Positions 45,841 to 54,894 of a stretch of DNA of 64,000 nt are shown in pieces. The DNA comes from Nocardia amikacinitolerans NBRC 108937 (GTDB lineage: Bacteria; Actinomycetota; Actinomycetes; Mycobacteriales; Mycobacteriaceae): contig NZ_BDAU01000007.1 of the NCBI RefSeq assembly GCF_001612615.1, positions 124,001 through 188,000 on the forward strand, in the 5' to 3' direction. The translations under genes were made by a program, and so were the position numbers. How positions within the stretch are numbered: the stretch's first letter is position 1; every line of letters starts with the position of its first letter. The notes beneath the pieces are model-generated. The model saw only the letters and a list, made by a program, of their open reading frames with translations, was not told the DNA's origin and made no database searches.

Positions 45841-46015
45841 CGGCGCCCGCCAGGTCGCGAATCGGGCGCTGTCCGCGCGGCGAATTGGGCACAGATCCGA
45901 CATCGTGTCGGTTCGGCTGGGTAGTGTTGTTGTACGAGCACGCACATTGCTCATGATCGGAACCGTGCTCATACTTTGGGTCCGTTCATGATGAGGACAG
46001 AGGAGGTCGGCTGCC

Positions 46016-46210
46016 ATGGCACAAGAGCAGACCAAGCGCACCGGGGGCGGCGACGAGGACGAGGGTCCCGACGGCGTCGACGCCGCCGGTCAGGAGCGCC
46101 GCGAGAAGCTGGCGGAGGATACCGACGACCTGCTCGACGAGATCGATGACGTGCTCGAGGAGAACGCGGAAGACTTCGTCCGCGCCTATGTGCAGAAGGG
46201 CGGCCAGTGA
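46016..46210 (+). CDS. pup: Prokaryotic ubiquitin-like protein Pup
   Basis: A 64-residue Pup with a strong GAGGAGG before the ATG. The N-terminal half is disordered and acidic; residues about 25-55 ([20 protein letters not shown]) form the helix that binds the Mpa coiled coil. It ends VQKGGQ, so Dop must deamidate the terminal Gln to Glu before PafA can ligate it. The stop overlaps the prcB GTG (GTGA). A small dyad CCGACA-TCG-TGTCGG lies about 105 bp upstream, of unknown relevance. Confidence 0.98.
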   Translation: MAQEQTKRTGGGDEDEGPDGVDAAGQERREKLAEDTDDLLDEIDDVLEENAEDFVRAYVQKGGQ

Positions 46211-47073
46211 CAGCAGGTGACCCCATGCGTCTCCACCCGGGGTACGCCCTCTCCTCGTTCACCGAACATCTGCGCGCACACGCACCGGAGCTGTTGCCGG
46301 GCAACAGATTCGCCGCGATCGATGGCGCCACCGGACACTCCGGTGGCGCCGTCGCGAAGGACGTCGCCCCGCACGGCACCACCATCGTCGCGGTGACCTA
46401 CCGCGGTGGCGTGCTGATCGCGGGCGACCGGCGCGCCACCCAGGGAAACCTGGTGGCGAGCAGGGACATGGAGAAGGTGTACATCACCGACACCTTCTCG
46501 GCGGCGGGCATCGCGGGCACCGCGGGCATGGCCGTCGAGATGGTCCGCCTTTTCGCGGTGGAGCTGGAGTACTACGAGAAGATCGAAGGCGTTCCGCTCA
46601 CCTTCGACGGCAAGGCCAACAAACTGTCGAAGATGGTGCGCGACAACCTCCCCGCCGCGCTGCAGGGTCTGGCGGTGGTGCCGGTGCTGGTCGGGTACGA
46701 CCAGCAGGCCACCGATCAGGACCGGGTCGGCCGCATCGTGTCCTACGACGTGGTCGGCGGGCGCAGCGAGGAGCGATTCGGTTACACCGCAGTCGGTTCC
46801 GGTTCGATGTTCGCCAAGACGTCGCTGAAGAAGCTGTACGCCAAGGGAATCGACGCGAACCGGGCGTTGCGCATCGCGGTCGAGGCGCTGTTCGACGCCT
46901 CCGACGACGACACCGCGACCGGTGGACCGGATCTGGCGCGCGGCATCTACCCGACGATCATCACCATCGATGAGGACGGTGCCGTCGAGGTGCCCGAGGA
47001 GCGTGTCGAGGAGATCGCCCGCGGCATCGTCGCCGACCGCGCGGCGGCACAGGAAGGGAGCGCCAACGCATGA
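46207..47073 (+). CDS. prcB: Proteasome beta subunit
   Basis: A 288-residue catalytic subunit of the 20S core. The GTG overlaps the pup stop; an ATG at 46225 is also possible. The propeptide ends at HG and the mature protein starts at Thr58 ([13 protein letters not shown]), the N-terminal nucleophile, with the conserved [10 protein letters not shown] and the lysine of the [11 protein letters not shown] region nearby. Order and overlaps (pup-prcB-prcA) indicate one translationally coupled operon. Confidence 0.97.
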   Translation: MTAGDPMRLHPGYALSSFTEHLRAHAPELLPGNRFAAIDGATGHSGGAVAKDVAPHGTTIVAVTYRGGVLIAGDRRATQGNLVASRDMEKVYITDTFSAAGIAGTAGMAVEMVRLFAVELEYYEKIEGVPLTFDGKANKLSKMVRDNLPAALQGLAVVPVLVGYDQQATDQDRVGRIVSYDVVGGRSEERFGYTAVGSGSMFAKTSLKKLYAKGIDANRALRIAVEALFDASDDDTATGGPDLARGIYPTIITIDEDGAVEVPEERVEEIARGIVADRAAAQEGSANA

Positions 47074-47840
47074 CACTGCCGTACTACGCGTCGGCCGAGC
47101 AGATCATGCGCGACAAGACCGAGCTCGCGCGCAAAGGCATCGCTCGTGGTCGCAGTGTCATCGTTCTGGCGTACGACAAGGGTGTGCTGTTCGTGGCGGA
47201 GAATCCCTCCGCGACGCTGCACAAGGTGAGTGAGCTGTACGACCGCGTCGGGTTCGCGGCCGTCGGCAAGTACAACGAGTTCGAGAACCTGCGCCGCGGC
47301 GGCATCCTGCAGGCCGACCTGCGTGGCTACCAGTTCGACCGGCGGGACGTGACGGGCAGGGCGCTGGCCAACGCATACGCCCAAGCGCTCGGCACGATCT
47401 TCACCGATCAGCTCAAGCCGTACGAGGTGGAGCTCTGCGTGGCCGAGGTCGGGTATCCGGAGCAGGCGCCGCAGTCGGTGCTGTACCGGATCACCTTCGA
47501 CGGCTCGATCGTGGACGAGCGCGAGTTCGTGGTGATGGGCGGCACGACCGAGCCCATCGTCTCCGCGCTGAAGGGGTCCTACAAGCCGGGTCTCGACCTG
47601 GCCGCCGCGATCGACGTCGCGGTCAAGGCGCTGCAGGCCGGGATTCCGGAGGGCGCCGACAAGGAGAAGCGAGCGCTCGGTGTGAACTCGCTCGAGGTGG
47701 CCACGCTGGAACAGTCGCGGCCGCGCCGGGCGTTCCGCAGGATCTCCGACACCGCGTTGGAGAAGCTGCTTCAGCCCGCGGGCGCGGCGAAGACCACCAC
47801 CGTGGTGGAGCTTCCCGAGGAATCCTCGGACTCGGAGTAG
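47070..47840 (+). CDS. prcA: Proteasome alpha subunit
   Basis: A 256-residue structural subunit forming the outer rings and gate of the 20S core. The ATG overlaps the prcB stop (ATGA). The N-terminal gate segment [20 protein letters not shown] precedes [20 protein letters not shown], typical of alpha subunits, where there is no N-terminal Thr. A strong hairpin follows directly. Confidence 0.97.
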   Translation: MTLPYYASAEQIMRDKTELARKGIARGRSVIVLAYDKGVLFVAENPSATLHKVSELYDRVGFAAVGKYNEFENLRRGGILQADLRGYQFDRRDVTGRALANAYAQALGTIFTDQLKPYEVELCVAEVGYPEQAPQSVLYRITFDGSIVDEREFVVMGGTTEPIVSALKGSYKPGLDLAAAIDVAVKALQAGIPEGADKEKRALGVNSLEVATLEQSRPRRAFRRISDTALEKLLQPAGAAKTTTVVELPEESSDSE

Positions 47841-47849
47841 TCGAAGACG

Positions 47850-47894
47850 AAGGCCCGCGCGGGACCGCCTCGATGGCGATCCCGCGCGGGCCTT
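47850..47894 (+). terminator. Terminator of the pup-prcB-prcA operon
   Basis: The arms AAGGCCCGCGCGGGA and TCCCGCGCGGGCCTT pair perfectly over 15 bp around a 15-nt loop, 10 bp after the prcA stop. The rest of the 330-bp gap to pafA (47841-48170) holds no supported gene and presumably the pafA promoter. Confidence 0.88.
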
Positions 47895-48170
47895 TCGCAT
47901 GGCGCCGCCATCGTGCCGCGCAAAGTTCCAGCTGCCGGGCACGCGGCAGCACCCCGTCGAAAAATCTGTCGCGGCGCGGCGATCGAGCCGACGAATCTGT
48001 GCGCTCGCCGTCCGCTCGGCGCACGGGTTTCGCCGCGGCCCTCGGCGCGAAATCCGTGTCTGACCGGCCGAGTGCGCCGGGCATACGGTGCCGAATCGTT
48101 GTGAAGACGTATGCGTCCGTGTTGTCCGCAGCGCCACGCGACTACCTGACATGGCTGTAATGTCGATGGT

Positions 48171-49529
48171 GTGCAGCGACGAATCATGGGGATCGAGACC
48201 GAGTTCGGTGTGACATGCACCTTCCACGGTCACCGTCGGCTGTCCCCCGACGAGGTAGCCCGGTACCTGTTCCGCCGGGTGGTGTCCTGGGGCCGTAGCT
48301 CTAACGTGTTCCTTCGCAACGGCGCTCGGCTGTATCTCGACGTCGGTTCGCATCCGGAGTACGCCACGGCCGAATGCGACAGTCTGCATCAGTTGGTCAC
48401 CCATGACAGGGCGGGCGAGCGGGTGCTCGAGGAGTTGCTGATCGATGCCGAGCAACGCTTGGCCGAAGAGGGCATCGGCGGCGACATCTACCTGTTCAAG
48501 AACAACACCGACTCCGCGGGCAACTCCTACGGCTGTCACGAGAACTTCCTCGTGGTGCGCGCCGGCGAGTTCTCCCGCATCTCCGACGTGCTGCTGCCGT
48601 TCCTGGTGACCAGGCAGCTGATCTGCGGAGCGGGCAAGGTGCTGCAGACGCCAAAGGCGGCCACGTTCTGCCTGTCGCAGCGGGCCGAGCACATCTGGGA
48701 GGGCGTCTCCTCGGCGACCACCCGGTCGCGGCCGATCATCAACACCCGCGACGAGCCGCACGCCGACGCCGAGAAGTACCGGCGCCTGCACGTGATCGTC
48801 GGCGACTCGAACATGTCCGAGACCACGACCATGCTCAAGGTCGGCACGGCAGCGCTGGTCCTGGAGATGATCGAGGCGGGCGTCTCGTTCCGCGATTTCG
48901 CGCTGGACAACCCGATCCGCGCCATCCGCGAGGTCAGCCACGATCTCACCGGCCGCCGTCCCGTGCGGCTGGCGGGCGGGCGGCAGGCCAGCGCGCTCGA
49001 CATCCAGCGCGAGTACTACGCCCGCGCCGTCGAGCACCTGCGCAACCGGGACCGCGATCCGCAGATCGACCAGGTCGTCGACCTGTGGGGCCGGACGCTG
49101 GACGCGGTCGAGGCGCAGGACTTCGCCAAGGTGGACACCGAGATCGACTGGGTGATCAAGCGCAAGCTGTTCCAGCGCTACCAGGACCGCTACAACATGG
49201 AGCTGTCCGATCCCAAGATCGCGCAGCTGGATCTGGCCTATCACGACATCAAGCGCGGCCGCGGCGTCTTCGACCTGCTGCAGCGCAAGGGTCTGGCCAA
49301 GCGCGTCACCGAGGACGACGCGGTGGACGCCGCGGTCGACACTCCGCCGCAGACCACCCGCGCCAAGCTGCGCGGCGATTTCATCACCGCCGCCCAGGAG
49401 GCCGGTCGCGACTTCACGGTCGACTGGGTGCACCTCAAGCTGAACGACCAGGCGCAGCGGACCGTGCTGTGCAAGGACCCGTTCCGCTCGGTCGACGAGC
49501 GCGTCGACCGGTTGATCGCCTCGATGTAG
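48171..49529 (+). CDS. pafA: Pup-protein ligase
   Basis: A 452-residue PafA, which uses ATP to phosphorylate the C-terminal Glu of Pup and joins it to substrate lysines. The GTG start gives the usual [18 protein letters not shown]. Asp57 in [16 protein letters not shown] is the catalytic base; ATP-site motifs [20 protein letters not shown] and [19 protein letters not shown] follow. It lacks the extra N-terminal loop of Dop. The C-terminal region ([20 protein letters not shown] onward) carries the small domain. Confidence 0.97.
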   Translation: MQRRIMGIETEFGVTCTFHGHRRLSPDEVARYLFRRVVSWGRSSNVFLRNGARLYLDVGSHPEYATAECDSLHQLVTHDRAGERVLEELLIDAEQRLAEEGIGGDIYLFKNNTDSAGNSYGCHENFLVVRAGEFSRISDVLLPFLVTRQLICGAGKVLQTPKAATFCLSQRAEHIWEGVSSATTRSRPIINTRDEPHADAEKYRRLHVIVGDSNMSETTTMLKVGTAALVLEMIEAGVSFRDFALDNPIRAIREVSHDLTGRRPVRLAGGRQASALDIQREYYARAVEHLRNRDRDPQIDQVVDLWGRTLDAVEAQDFAKVDTEIDWVIKRKLFQRYQDRYNMELSDPKIAQLDLAYHDIKRGRGVFDLLQRKGLAKRVTEDDAVDAAVDTPPQTTRAKLRGDFITAAQEAGRDFTVDWVHLKLNDQAQRTVLCKDPFRSVDERVDRLIASM

Positions 49530-49540
49530 CCGGGTCGTTC

Positions 49541-49559
49541 CCGGGAGCGAGCCTCCCGG
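49541..49559 (+). terminator. Hairpin after pafA
   Basis: CCGGGAG and CTCCCGG pair with a 5-nt loop, 11 bp after the pafA stop. A second longer-loop dyad (GATGGGCAGGA with TCCTGCCCATC) follows at about 49569-49618. Confidence 0.5.
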
Positions 49560-49635
49560 ACGGCGTCGGATGGGCAGGACGGAAGCCGCGCGTCAGCTCG
49601 GCGCCGTTCCTGCCCATCGCGCTTACTGTGGAGCG

Positions 49636-50016
49636 ATGACCGAAACCCAAGTGCTCGACGAGCTGCTCGACATCGAGGGTCGCGGCTGGGACGCGCTGTG
49701 TGCGAGTACCGGCGCGGACTTCTACGGTGCGCTCATGACCGACGACGCGCTGATGATCCTGGCCAACGGCATGGTGCTGGACCGCGACGGCGTCGTCGAA
49801 TCGCTGCGTCACGCCCCACCGTGGCGCACCTACGAAATCCAGGACCCGCGCCTGGTGCGCGTCGGCTCCGACGCCACGGCCTTGATCTACGTCGGCGTGG
49901 CCTACCGCGAAGGCGCCGACCCCGCCTTCCGCGGCGTCATGTCCAGCGTCTACGTCCGCACCCCGGACGGCTGGCGCCTGTCCTGCTACCAGCAGACACG
50001 CTTCCCCGAGGAGTAA
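49636..50016 (+). CDS. NTF2-like/DUF4440-type small protein
   Basis: A 126-residue protein of the SnoaL/NTF2-like alpha+beta barrel type. MTETQVLDELLDIEGRGWDA begins the DUF4440-like helix; LMTDDALMILANGMVLDRDG (about residues 34-53) and VYVRTPDGWRLSCYQQTRFP form the typical end. Such proteins bind or transform small molecules; no catalytic residue can be assigned. The upstream frame is open but unsupported. Confidence 0.75.
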   Translation: MTETQVLDELLDIEGRGWDALCASTGADFYGALMTDDALMILANGMVLDRDGVVESLRHAPPWRTYEIQDPRLVRVGSDATALIYVGVAYREGADPAFRGVMSSVYVRTPDGWRLSCYQQTRFPEE

Positions 50017-50036
50017 GAGGGGTAATCGGCGCGCTG

Positions 50037-50333
50037 TCAGTTCTCGGCGAGGTAGCGCTCGACCGATTCGACCTTGGCGGTCATGGCGTCGGTGACGCCG
50101 GGGCGGATGTCGGCTTTCAGCACGAGGCTGCAGCGCGGGGCGACAGCGAGGATCGCGTCCGTCGCATCCTTGACGACGCGCATCACCTCGTCCCATTCGC
50201 CTTCGAGTGTGGTGAACATGGCGTCGGTACGGTTCGGGAGTCCGCTTGCCCGGACGACACGCACCGCCTCGGCCACCGCGGGGCCGACGTCCACGCCTGT
50301 GCCGAGCGGGGTCACTGAGAAGGCAACGATCAC
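50037..50333 (-). CDS. Thiamine-binding (MTH1187/YkoF-like) protein
   Basis: A 98-residue DUF77-type protein with a ferredoxin-like fold. [20 protein letters not shown] at the start, [20 protein letters not shown] and [10 protein letters not shown] are family signatures. Members bind thiamine or related ligands in the cytoplasm. It is convergent with the NTF2-like gene and divergent from pafB. Confidence 0.85.
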   Translation of the reverse strand: MIVAFSVTPLGTGVDVGPAVAEAVRVVRASGLPNRTDAMFTTLEGEWDEVMRVVKDATDAILAVAPRCSLVLKADIRPGVTDAMTAKVESVERYLAEN

Positions 50334-50411
50334 CCGACCATTGTTGCCGGGGCACCCGGATATCGCGCGCCGCCGCGCGGTGATCCGACGGTGGCGATTA
50401 CCCTCTTACGG

Positions 50412-51407
50412 GTGGCGATATCCAAGGTCGAGCGGCTGATGAATCTGGTCATCGCGCTGCTGTCGACCCGGCAGTTCTTGAGCGCGGAGCGGATCAGGGA
50501 AAGCGTCGCGGGCTATGAGGACTCGGCCAGCGACGAGGCGTTCAGCCGCATGTTCGAGCGAGACAAGAACGAGCTGCGCGACCTGGGCATTCCGCTGGAA
50601 GTCGGGCCGGTGAACCGGTATTCGACGCTGGAGGGGTACCGGATCAACCGCGACGCCTACGAGCTGCCCGACATCGATCTGAGCGACGAGGAGGCCGCCG
50701 CGGTCGCGGTCGCGGTGCAGATGTGGGAGTCGCCGGAGCTGGCGGCCGCCGCCGAAGGCGCCCTGCTGAAGCTGCGGGCCGCGGGCATCCACGTCGAAAC
50801 GGACGTGGCCGTCGCCTCGGTGCCCGCCGTGCCCGCCCGCACCCGCGGCTCGGAGCCGGTGCTCGGCAAGCTGCTCGCGGCCGTCGACGCCGGACAGGCC
50901 GTGCGCTTCGAGCACCGCGGCGCGGTCAACGCGCCCTACCTCATGCGCGATGTCGAACCCTGGGGCGTGGTGACCCACCACGGGCGCTGGTACCTGGTCG
51001 GCCACGACCGCGACCGCGACGCGGTGCGCAGCTTCCGCCTCTCCCGCATCGGCGACGACGTGACGCCGTACGGCCCGGTCAACGCGGTGCACAAGCCCGA
51101 GGACGTCGACCTGCGCGAGATCGTCGCGCGGGTCACCACCAGCGCGCCGGTCAGCGGCTCGGCCACGGTGTGGATCGCCGACGGGCGCGGCCAGGAGATC
51201 CGCAGGCTCGGCCAGGTCGTCGAGGAAAGGGCCGTCGGCGGGCGCGGCGGCATGGTGGTCGAGGTACCGATCCGGTCGCGCGACTGGCTGGCCAGGCTCA
51301 TCACCGGCCTCGGCCCGGACGCCCTCGTGCTCGCCCCCGACGACCTGCGTGCCGACGTGGTCGCCCGGCTGCGCTCGGTGTTCGACACGACGGAGGTTCG
51401 GGCGTGA
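50412..51407 (+). CDS. pafB: WYL-domain regulator PafB
   Basis: A 331-residue subunit of the PafBC complex, the transcriptional activator of the LexA-independent DNA-damage response in this lineage. The start is GTG (VAISKVERLMNLVIALLSTR), giving an N-terminal winged-helix domain (about 1-85). The WYL domain (about 150-260) has HRGAVNAPYLMRDVEPWGVV, then HHGRWYLVGHDRDRDAVRSF. A WCX extension closes the protein. The stop overlaps the pafC GTG (GTGA). Confidence 0.95.
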   Translation: MAISKVERLMNLVIALLSTRQFLSAERIRESVAGYEDSASDEAFSRMFERDKNELRDLGIPLEVGPVNRYSTLEGYRINRDAYELPDIDLSDEEAAAVAVAVQMWESPELAAAAEGALLKLRAAGIHVETDVAVASVPAVPARTRGSEPVLGKLLAAVDAGQAVRFEHRGAVNAPYLMRDVEPWGVVTHHGRWYLVGHDRDRDAVRSFRLSRIGDDVTPYGPVNAVHKPEDVDLREIVARVTTSAPVSGSATVWIADGRGQEIRRLGQVVEERAVGGRGGMVVEVPIRSRDWLARLITGLGPDALVLAPDDLRADVVARLRSVFDTTEVRA

Positions 51408-52384
51408 CGACCAGCCGGCTCTCCGTGCGGCTTTCCCGGCTGCTCAACATGATTCCGTACTTCATCGCCAATCCGGGCATCAGCGCCGCGGACGCCGCCG
51501 CCGACCTCGGCGTCACGACCAAACAGCTGATGAGCGACCTGAACCAGCTGTGGATGTGCGGCCTGCCCGGCTACGGGCCCGGCGATCTCATCGATCTGTC
51601 GTTCTCCGAGGAGAGCATCGAGGTCACCTTCTCCGCGGGCATCGACCGGCCGCTGCGGCTGACCTCCACCGAGGCCACCGCGCTGCTGGTCGCCCTGCGC
51701 TCGATCGTTGACATGCCGGGCATGGTGGACCCGACCGCCGCGCACGCTGCCATCGCCAAGATCGAGTCCGCCATCTCCGGCGGCGCGCCGCGGGCCGCCG
51801 ACGACGCGCGGGTCACGCCGGTGGAGGCGCCCGCGGTGGCGACCGTGCGTTCGGGCTTGGCCCGCCAGCACGCGTTGCGCATCATCTACTACTCGGCCAG
51901 CCGCGACGTGGTCTCCGAGCGGGTCGTCGATCCGATCCGGATCGTGCTCGTCGACGACAACAGCTACCTGCAGGGGTGGTGCCGGGAGGCCGAGGGCGTG
52001 CGGCTGTTCCGCTTCGACCGGATCGAGGCCGCCACCGAACTCACCGAGCCCGCCCGGCCGCCCAGCCACGCCGCGACCGAGGCGGCGGCCTCGCTCGACC
52101 TGTTCCAGGACGATCCCGCGGTCCCGCTGGCGCGGCTGCGCATCCGCGCCGACTACGGCTGGGTGCTCGATCAGTACCCGATGCACCGACTGGCCGTGCA
52201 CCCGGACGGCAGTCTCGAGGCGACCATGCGCTTCGCCACCCTGGACTGGATGGCGCGGCTGCTGCTCGGCTTCGGATCGGGCGTCACGGTGCTCGGTCCG
52301 CCGGAGTTGATCGCCGCGGTGCGCGAGCGATCCAACGCGGCGCTCGCCGCGTACCGGGACGCGGGACTAGAGGAATTGGAGTGA
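51404..52384 (+). CDS. pafC: WYL-domain regulator PafC
   Basis: A 326-residue partner of PafB with the same layout: winged-helix DNA-binding region (LSVRLSRLLNMIPYFIANPG, about residues 5-70), WYL domain (about 150-235; LRIIYYSASRDVVSERVVDP, then SYLQGWCREAEGVRLFRFDR) and WCX domain. Translation is coupled to pafB. A ketopantoate-reductase-like gene follows 1 bp after the stop, so it belongs to the same transcript. Confidence 0.95.
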   Translation: MTTSRLSVRLSRLLNMIPYFIANPGISAADAAADLGVTTKQLMSDLNQLWMCGLPGYGPGDLIDLSFSEESIEVTFSAGIDRPLRLTSTEATALLVALRSIVDMPGMVDPTAAHAAIAKIESAISGGAPRAADDARVTPVEAPAVATVRSGLARQHALRIIYYSASRDVVSERVVDPIRIVLVDDNSYLQGWCREAEGVRLFRFDRIEAATELTEPARPPSHAATEAAASLDLFQDDPAVPLARLRIRADYGWVLDQYPMHRLAVHPDGSLEATMRFATLDWMARLLLGFGSGVTVLGPPELIAAVRERSNAALAAYRDAGLEELE

Positions 52385-52385
52385 G

Positions 52386-53435
52386 GTGACGGAGCTCGAC
52401 AACATGCCGCGGCGTGTCATGGTGCTCGGCGCGGGCAGCATCGGTGTCTTCGTCGGCGGCAAGCTGGCGGCGGCCGGTGCGGACGTCACGTTCGTCGGCA
52501 GGCAGTGGTTGCTCGACGAGGTCGGCGCCGCGGGTCTGCGCCTGACCGACCTCGACGGCGGCGAGGTGCTCGTCTCCCCGGACCGGCTCTCGCTCGCGAC
52601 CGGTCCCGAGGATGTCGGCTCGGCCGATCTGGTGCTCGTCGCGGTGAAATCCGGTGCGACCGCCGCCGCCGTGCGCGAGCTCACCGGCAAGATCCGTCCC
52701 GGCACGGTCGTGCTCAGTTTGCAGAACGGCATCGGCAACGACACGGTGATCCGGGAGATCCTGCCCACCTGCGTGGTGCTCGCCGGGATGGTGATGTTCA
52801 ACGTCGTGCACCACACCGAAGGTCGCTTCCACCGCGGCACCGAGGGCGGGCTCGCGGTGCAGGACGACCCGGCGCTCGCCGACTACGTCGAGCTCTTCCA
52901 GCGGGCCGGGCTGCCGCTGCGCCGCTACGCGGACCTGCGGCCCGTGCAGTGGGCCAAGCTGCTGCTCAATCTGAACAACCCGATCAACGCGCTGTCCGGC
53001 CGCCCGCTGCGCGAGGAACTCGCCGACCGCGACTACCGCCGCTGCCTGGCGCTCGCCCAGCGCGAGGCGCTCGCCGCGATGAACAAGGCGCGAATCCGCC
53101 CTGCCCGGCTCACCCCGCTGCCGCCGGAGCTGATGACCTGGCTGCTGACCGTGCCCGACGGGGTGTTCCGCCGGGTGGCGGGGAAGGTGCTCGCCATCGA
53201 TCCGGTGGCGAGGTCCTCGATGGCCGACGACCTCGCGGCCGGGCGCAAGACCGAAATCTCTTGGCTCTGCGGCGAAATCGTCGGACTCGGCGCGATGGTC
53301 GGCGCGCCGACGCCGGTGAACCAGCGGCTCATCGAGCTCATCGTCGCCGCCGAGCAGGGCGACCGGAGGACCTGGACCGGCCAGGAATTGCTCGCTCAAC
53401 TGCGCGCCGCGGCCGCGACCGAACCGCCCGTGTAG
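52386..53435 (+). CDS. Ketopantoate reductase-family protein (2-dehydropantoate 2-reductase)
   Basis: A 349-residue protein, GTG start directly after pafC. The NAD(P) motif MVLGAGSIGVFVGGKLAAAG lies at residues 11-30, followed by VLVAVKSGATAAAV and SLQNGIGND. The C-terminal helical domain carries the catalytic Lys region (PVQWAKLLLNLNNPINALSG, about 180-199) and late SMADDLAAGRKTEISWLCGE. It reduces 2-dehydropantoate to pantoate if a true PanE; paralogues act on other 2-keto acids, so no symbol is given. Confidence 0.87.
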   Translation: MTELDNMPRRVMVLGAGSIGVFVGGKLAAAGADVTFVGRQWLLDEVGAAGLRLTDLDGGEVLVSPDRLSLATGPEDVGSADLVLVAVKSGATAAAVRELTGKIRPGTVVLSLQNGIGNDTVIREILPTCVVLAGMVMFNVVHHTEGRFHRGTEGGLAVQDDPALADYVELFQRAGLPLRRYADLRPVQWAKLLLNLNNPINALSGRPLREELADRDYRRCLALAQREALAAMNKARIRPARLTPLPPELMTWLLTVPDGVFRRVAGKVLAIDPVARSSMADDLAAGRKTEISWLCGEIVGLGAMVGAPTPVNQRLIELIVAAEQGDRRTWTGQELLAQLRAAAATEPPV

Positions 53436-53537
53436 CAAAAGTCGAGGTTGAACGCACGGCGAACGGCCGAAGTCGGGGGCGTTCGGGTGTCGTGGGGTCC
53501 GGTAGCATCGGAGCTACCACAGTCTTGGGAGGTACAG

Positions 53538-53795
53538 ATGTCAGGCACGTTCAGCTGGTCGCACCTGCTGATCATCGCGCTGCTGTTCGTGGTGTTGTTC
53601 GGTGCGAAGCGGCTGCCGGACGCCGCGCGCGGCCTCGGCCGGTCCTTGCGCATCTTCAAGAGCGAGGTCAGCCAGATGCAGAACGAGAGCCCCGCCGCGG
53701 GCGCCGCGCCCGCTCAGCAGCCCGCGCAGCAGCTGCCGCCCGCGCAGCCCTCGAACCAGGCGACCACGCCGCAGACCGAGACGAAATCGGTCTGA
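53538..53795 (+). CDS. tatA: Sec-independent protein translocase TatA
   Basis: An 85-residue Tat[21 protein letters not shown] forms the single membrane helix, then [20 protein letters not shown] is the conserved hinge and amphipathic helix, followed by a Gln/Pro/Ala-rich tail. GGGAGG precedes the ATG. It forms the twin-arginine pore with the tatC product encoded 148 bp on; a tatB is not in this window. Confidence 0.95.
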   Translation: MSGTFSWSHLLIIALLFVVLFGAKRLPDAARGLGRSLRIFKSEVSQMQNESPAAGAAPAQQPAQQLPPAQPSNQATTPQTETKSV

Positions 53796-53809
53796 GTCGA
53801 ATGTTCCCG

Positions 53810-53835
53810 CCGGGGTGAGTACGGTCTCACCCCGG
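53810..53835 (+). terminator. Hairpin between tatA and tatC
   Basis: CCGGGGTGAG and CTCACCCCGG pair perfectly over 10 bp with a 6-nt loop, 14 bp past the tatA stop. It may terminate part of the tatA transcript and so raise tatA over tatC. Confidence 0.6.
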
Positions 53836-53943
53836 TCAGTGCTGTTCGGCGGTCCGTGAAGGCGTTCGTCGGTCCCTGACACCGCACGGGACGCGATACC
53901 GCCGCGCCAGGCGCGGCACTCGAGCACAGGGGCAACCACAGAT

Positions 53944-54891
53944 ATGCGAATCCCGTTCGATCCCCGGCGCAGCAGGCGCAGGACGAATCCCGACGGCACC
54001 ATGTCGTTGGTCGAGCACCTGCAGGAACTGCGCAGCCGGTTGCTGAAGTCGATCTTCGCGGTGCTGTTGACCACCGTGGTCGGCTTCCTCTGGTACTCGC
54101 ATTCGTTCCTCGGCCTCGAGAGCCTCGGCGAGATCCTGCGCGGACCGTACTGTTCGCTGCCCCCCGAGTCCAGGGCCGCGCTGACACCCGACGGGTCGTG
54201 CCGCCTGCTGGCGACCGCGCCGTTCGAGCAGTTCATGCTCCGGTTGAAGGTCGGTTTCACCGCGGGCGTCGTGCTGGCCGCGCCGATCTGGCTCTATCAG
54301 ATCTGGGCGTTCATCACCCCGGGCCTGTACGCGAAGGAACGCAAGGTCGCGGTCGGCTTCGTCACCTCGGGAACCGTGCTGTTCGCGCTGGGCGCCGTGC
54401 TCGCCTACGTCGTGGTGGCGCACGCGTTGAGCTTCCTGCTCACCATCGGCGACAACGTGCAGATCACCGCGTTGAGCGGTTCCCAATACTTCGGCTTCAT
54501 CATCCAGCTGCTGATCATCTTCGGGGTCAGCTTCGAGACGCCGCTGCTGATCATCGGCCTGAACCTGGTCGGCGTGCTCACCTACGTGAAACTCAAGGCA
54601 TGGCGGCGCGGGATCATCTTCGGTCTGTTCGTCTTCGCGGCCGTCGTCACCCCGCAGGACCCGTTCTCGATGCTGGCGCTCGCCTGCGCGCTGACGGTGC
54701 TCTTCGAGTTCGCCGTGCAGATCGCCAGGCTCAACGACAAGCGCAAGGCGCGCAAGGACGCGCTCGCGGCGTTGGCCGACGACGAGGCCTCCTCGATCGC
54801 CGCGCCCGAGCCGATCGGAACGGCGGAGTCGATCATGGATCCGTCGGCGAAATCCACGCGACCGGTGTCGGACTACTCCGATACCCTCTGA
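53944..54891 (+). CDS. tatC: Sec-independent protein translocase TatC
   Basis: A 315-residue TatC, the twin-arginine signal receptor. The cytoplasmic start has [20 protein letters not shown] with the conserved Glu, followed by six membrane helices; the [20 protein letters not shown] region (about 100-119) is the signature loop. The C-terminal tail (about 265-315) is long, Asp/Ser-rich and cytoplasmic. helY starts 3 bp after the stop. Confidence 0.96.
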   Translation: MRIPFDPRRSRRRTNPDGTMSLVEHLQELRSRLLKSIFAVLLTTVVGFLWYSHSFLGLESLGEILRGPYCSLPPESRAALTPDGSCRLLATAPFEQFMLRLKVGFTAGVVLAAPIWLYQIWAFITPGLYAKERKVAVGFVTSGTVLFALGAVLAYVVVAHALSFLLTIGDNVQITALSGSQYFGFIIQLLIIFGVSFETPLLIIGLNLVGVLTYVKLKAWRRGIIFGLFVFAAVVTPQDPFSMLALACALTVLFEFAVQIARLNDKRKARKDALAALADDEASSIAAPEPIGTAESIMDPSAKSTRPVSDYSDTL

Positions 54892-54894
54892 ACG

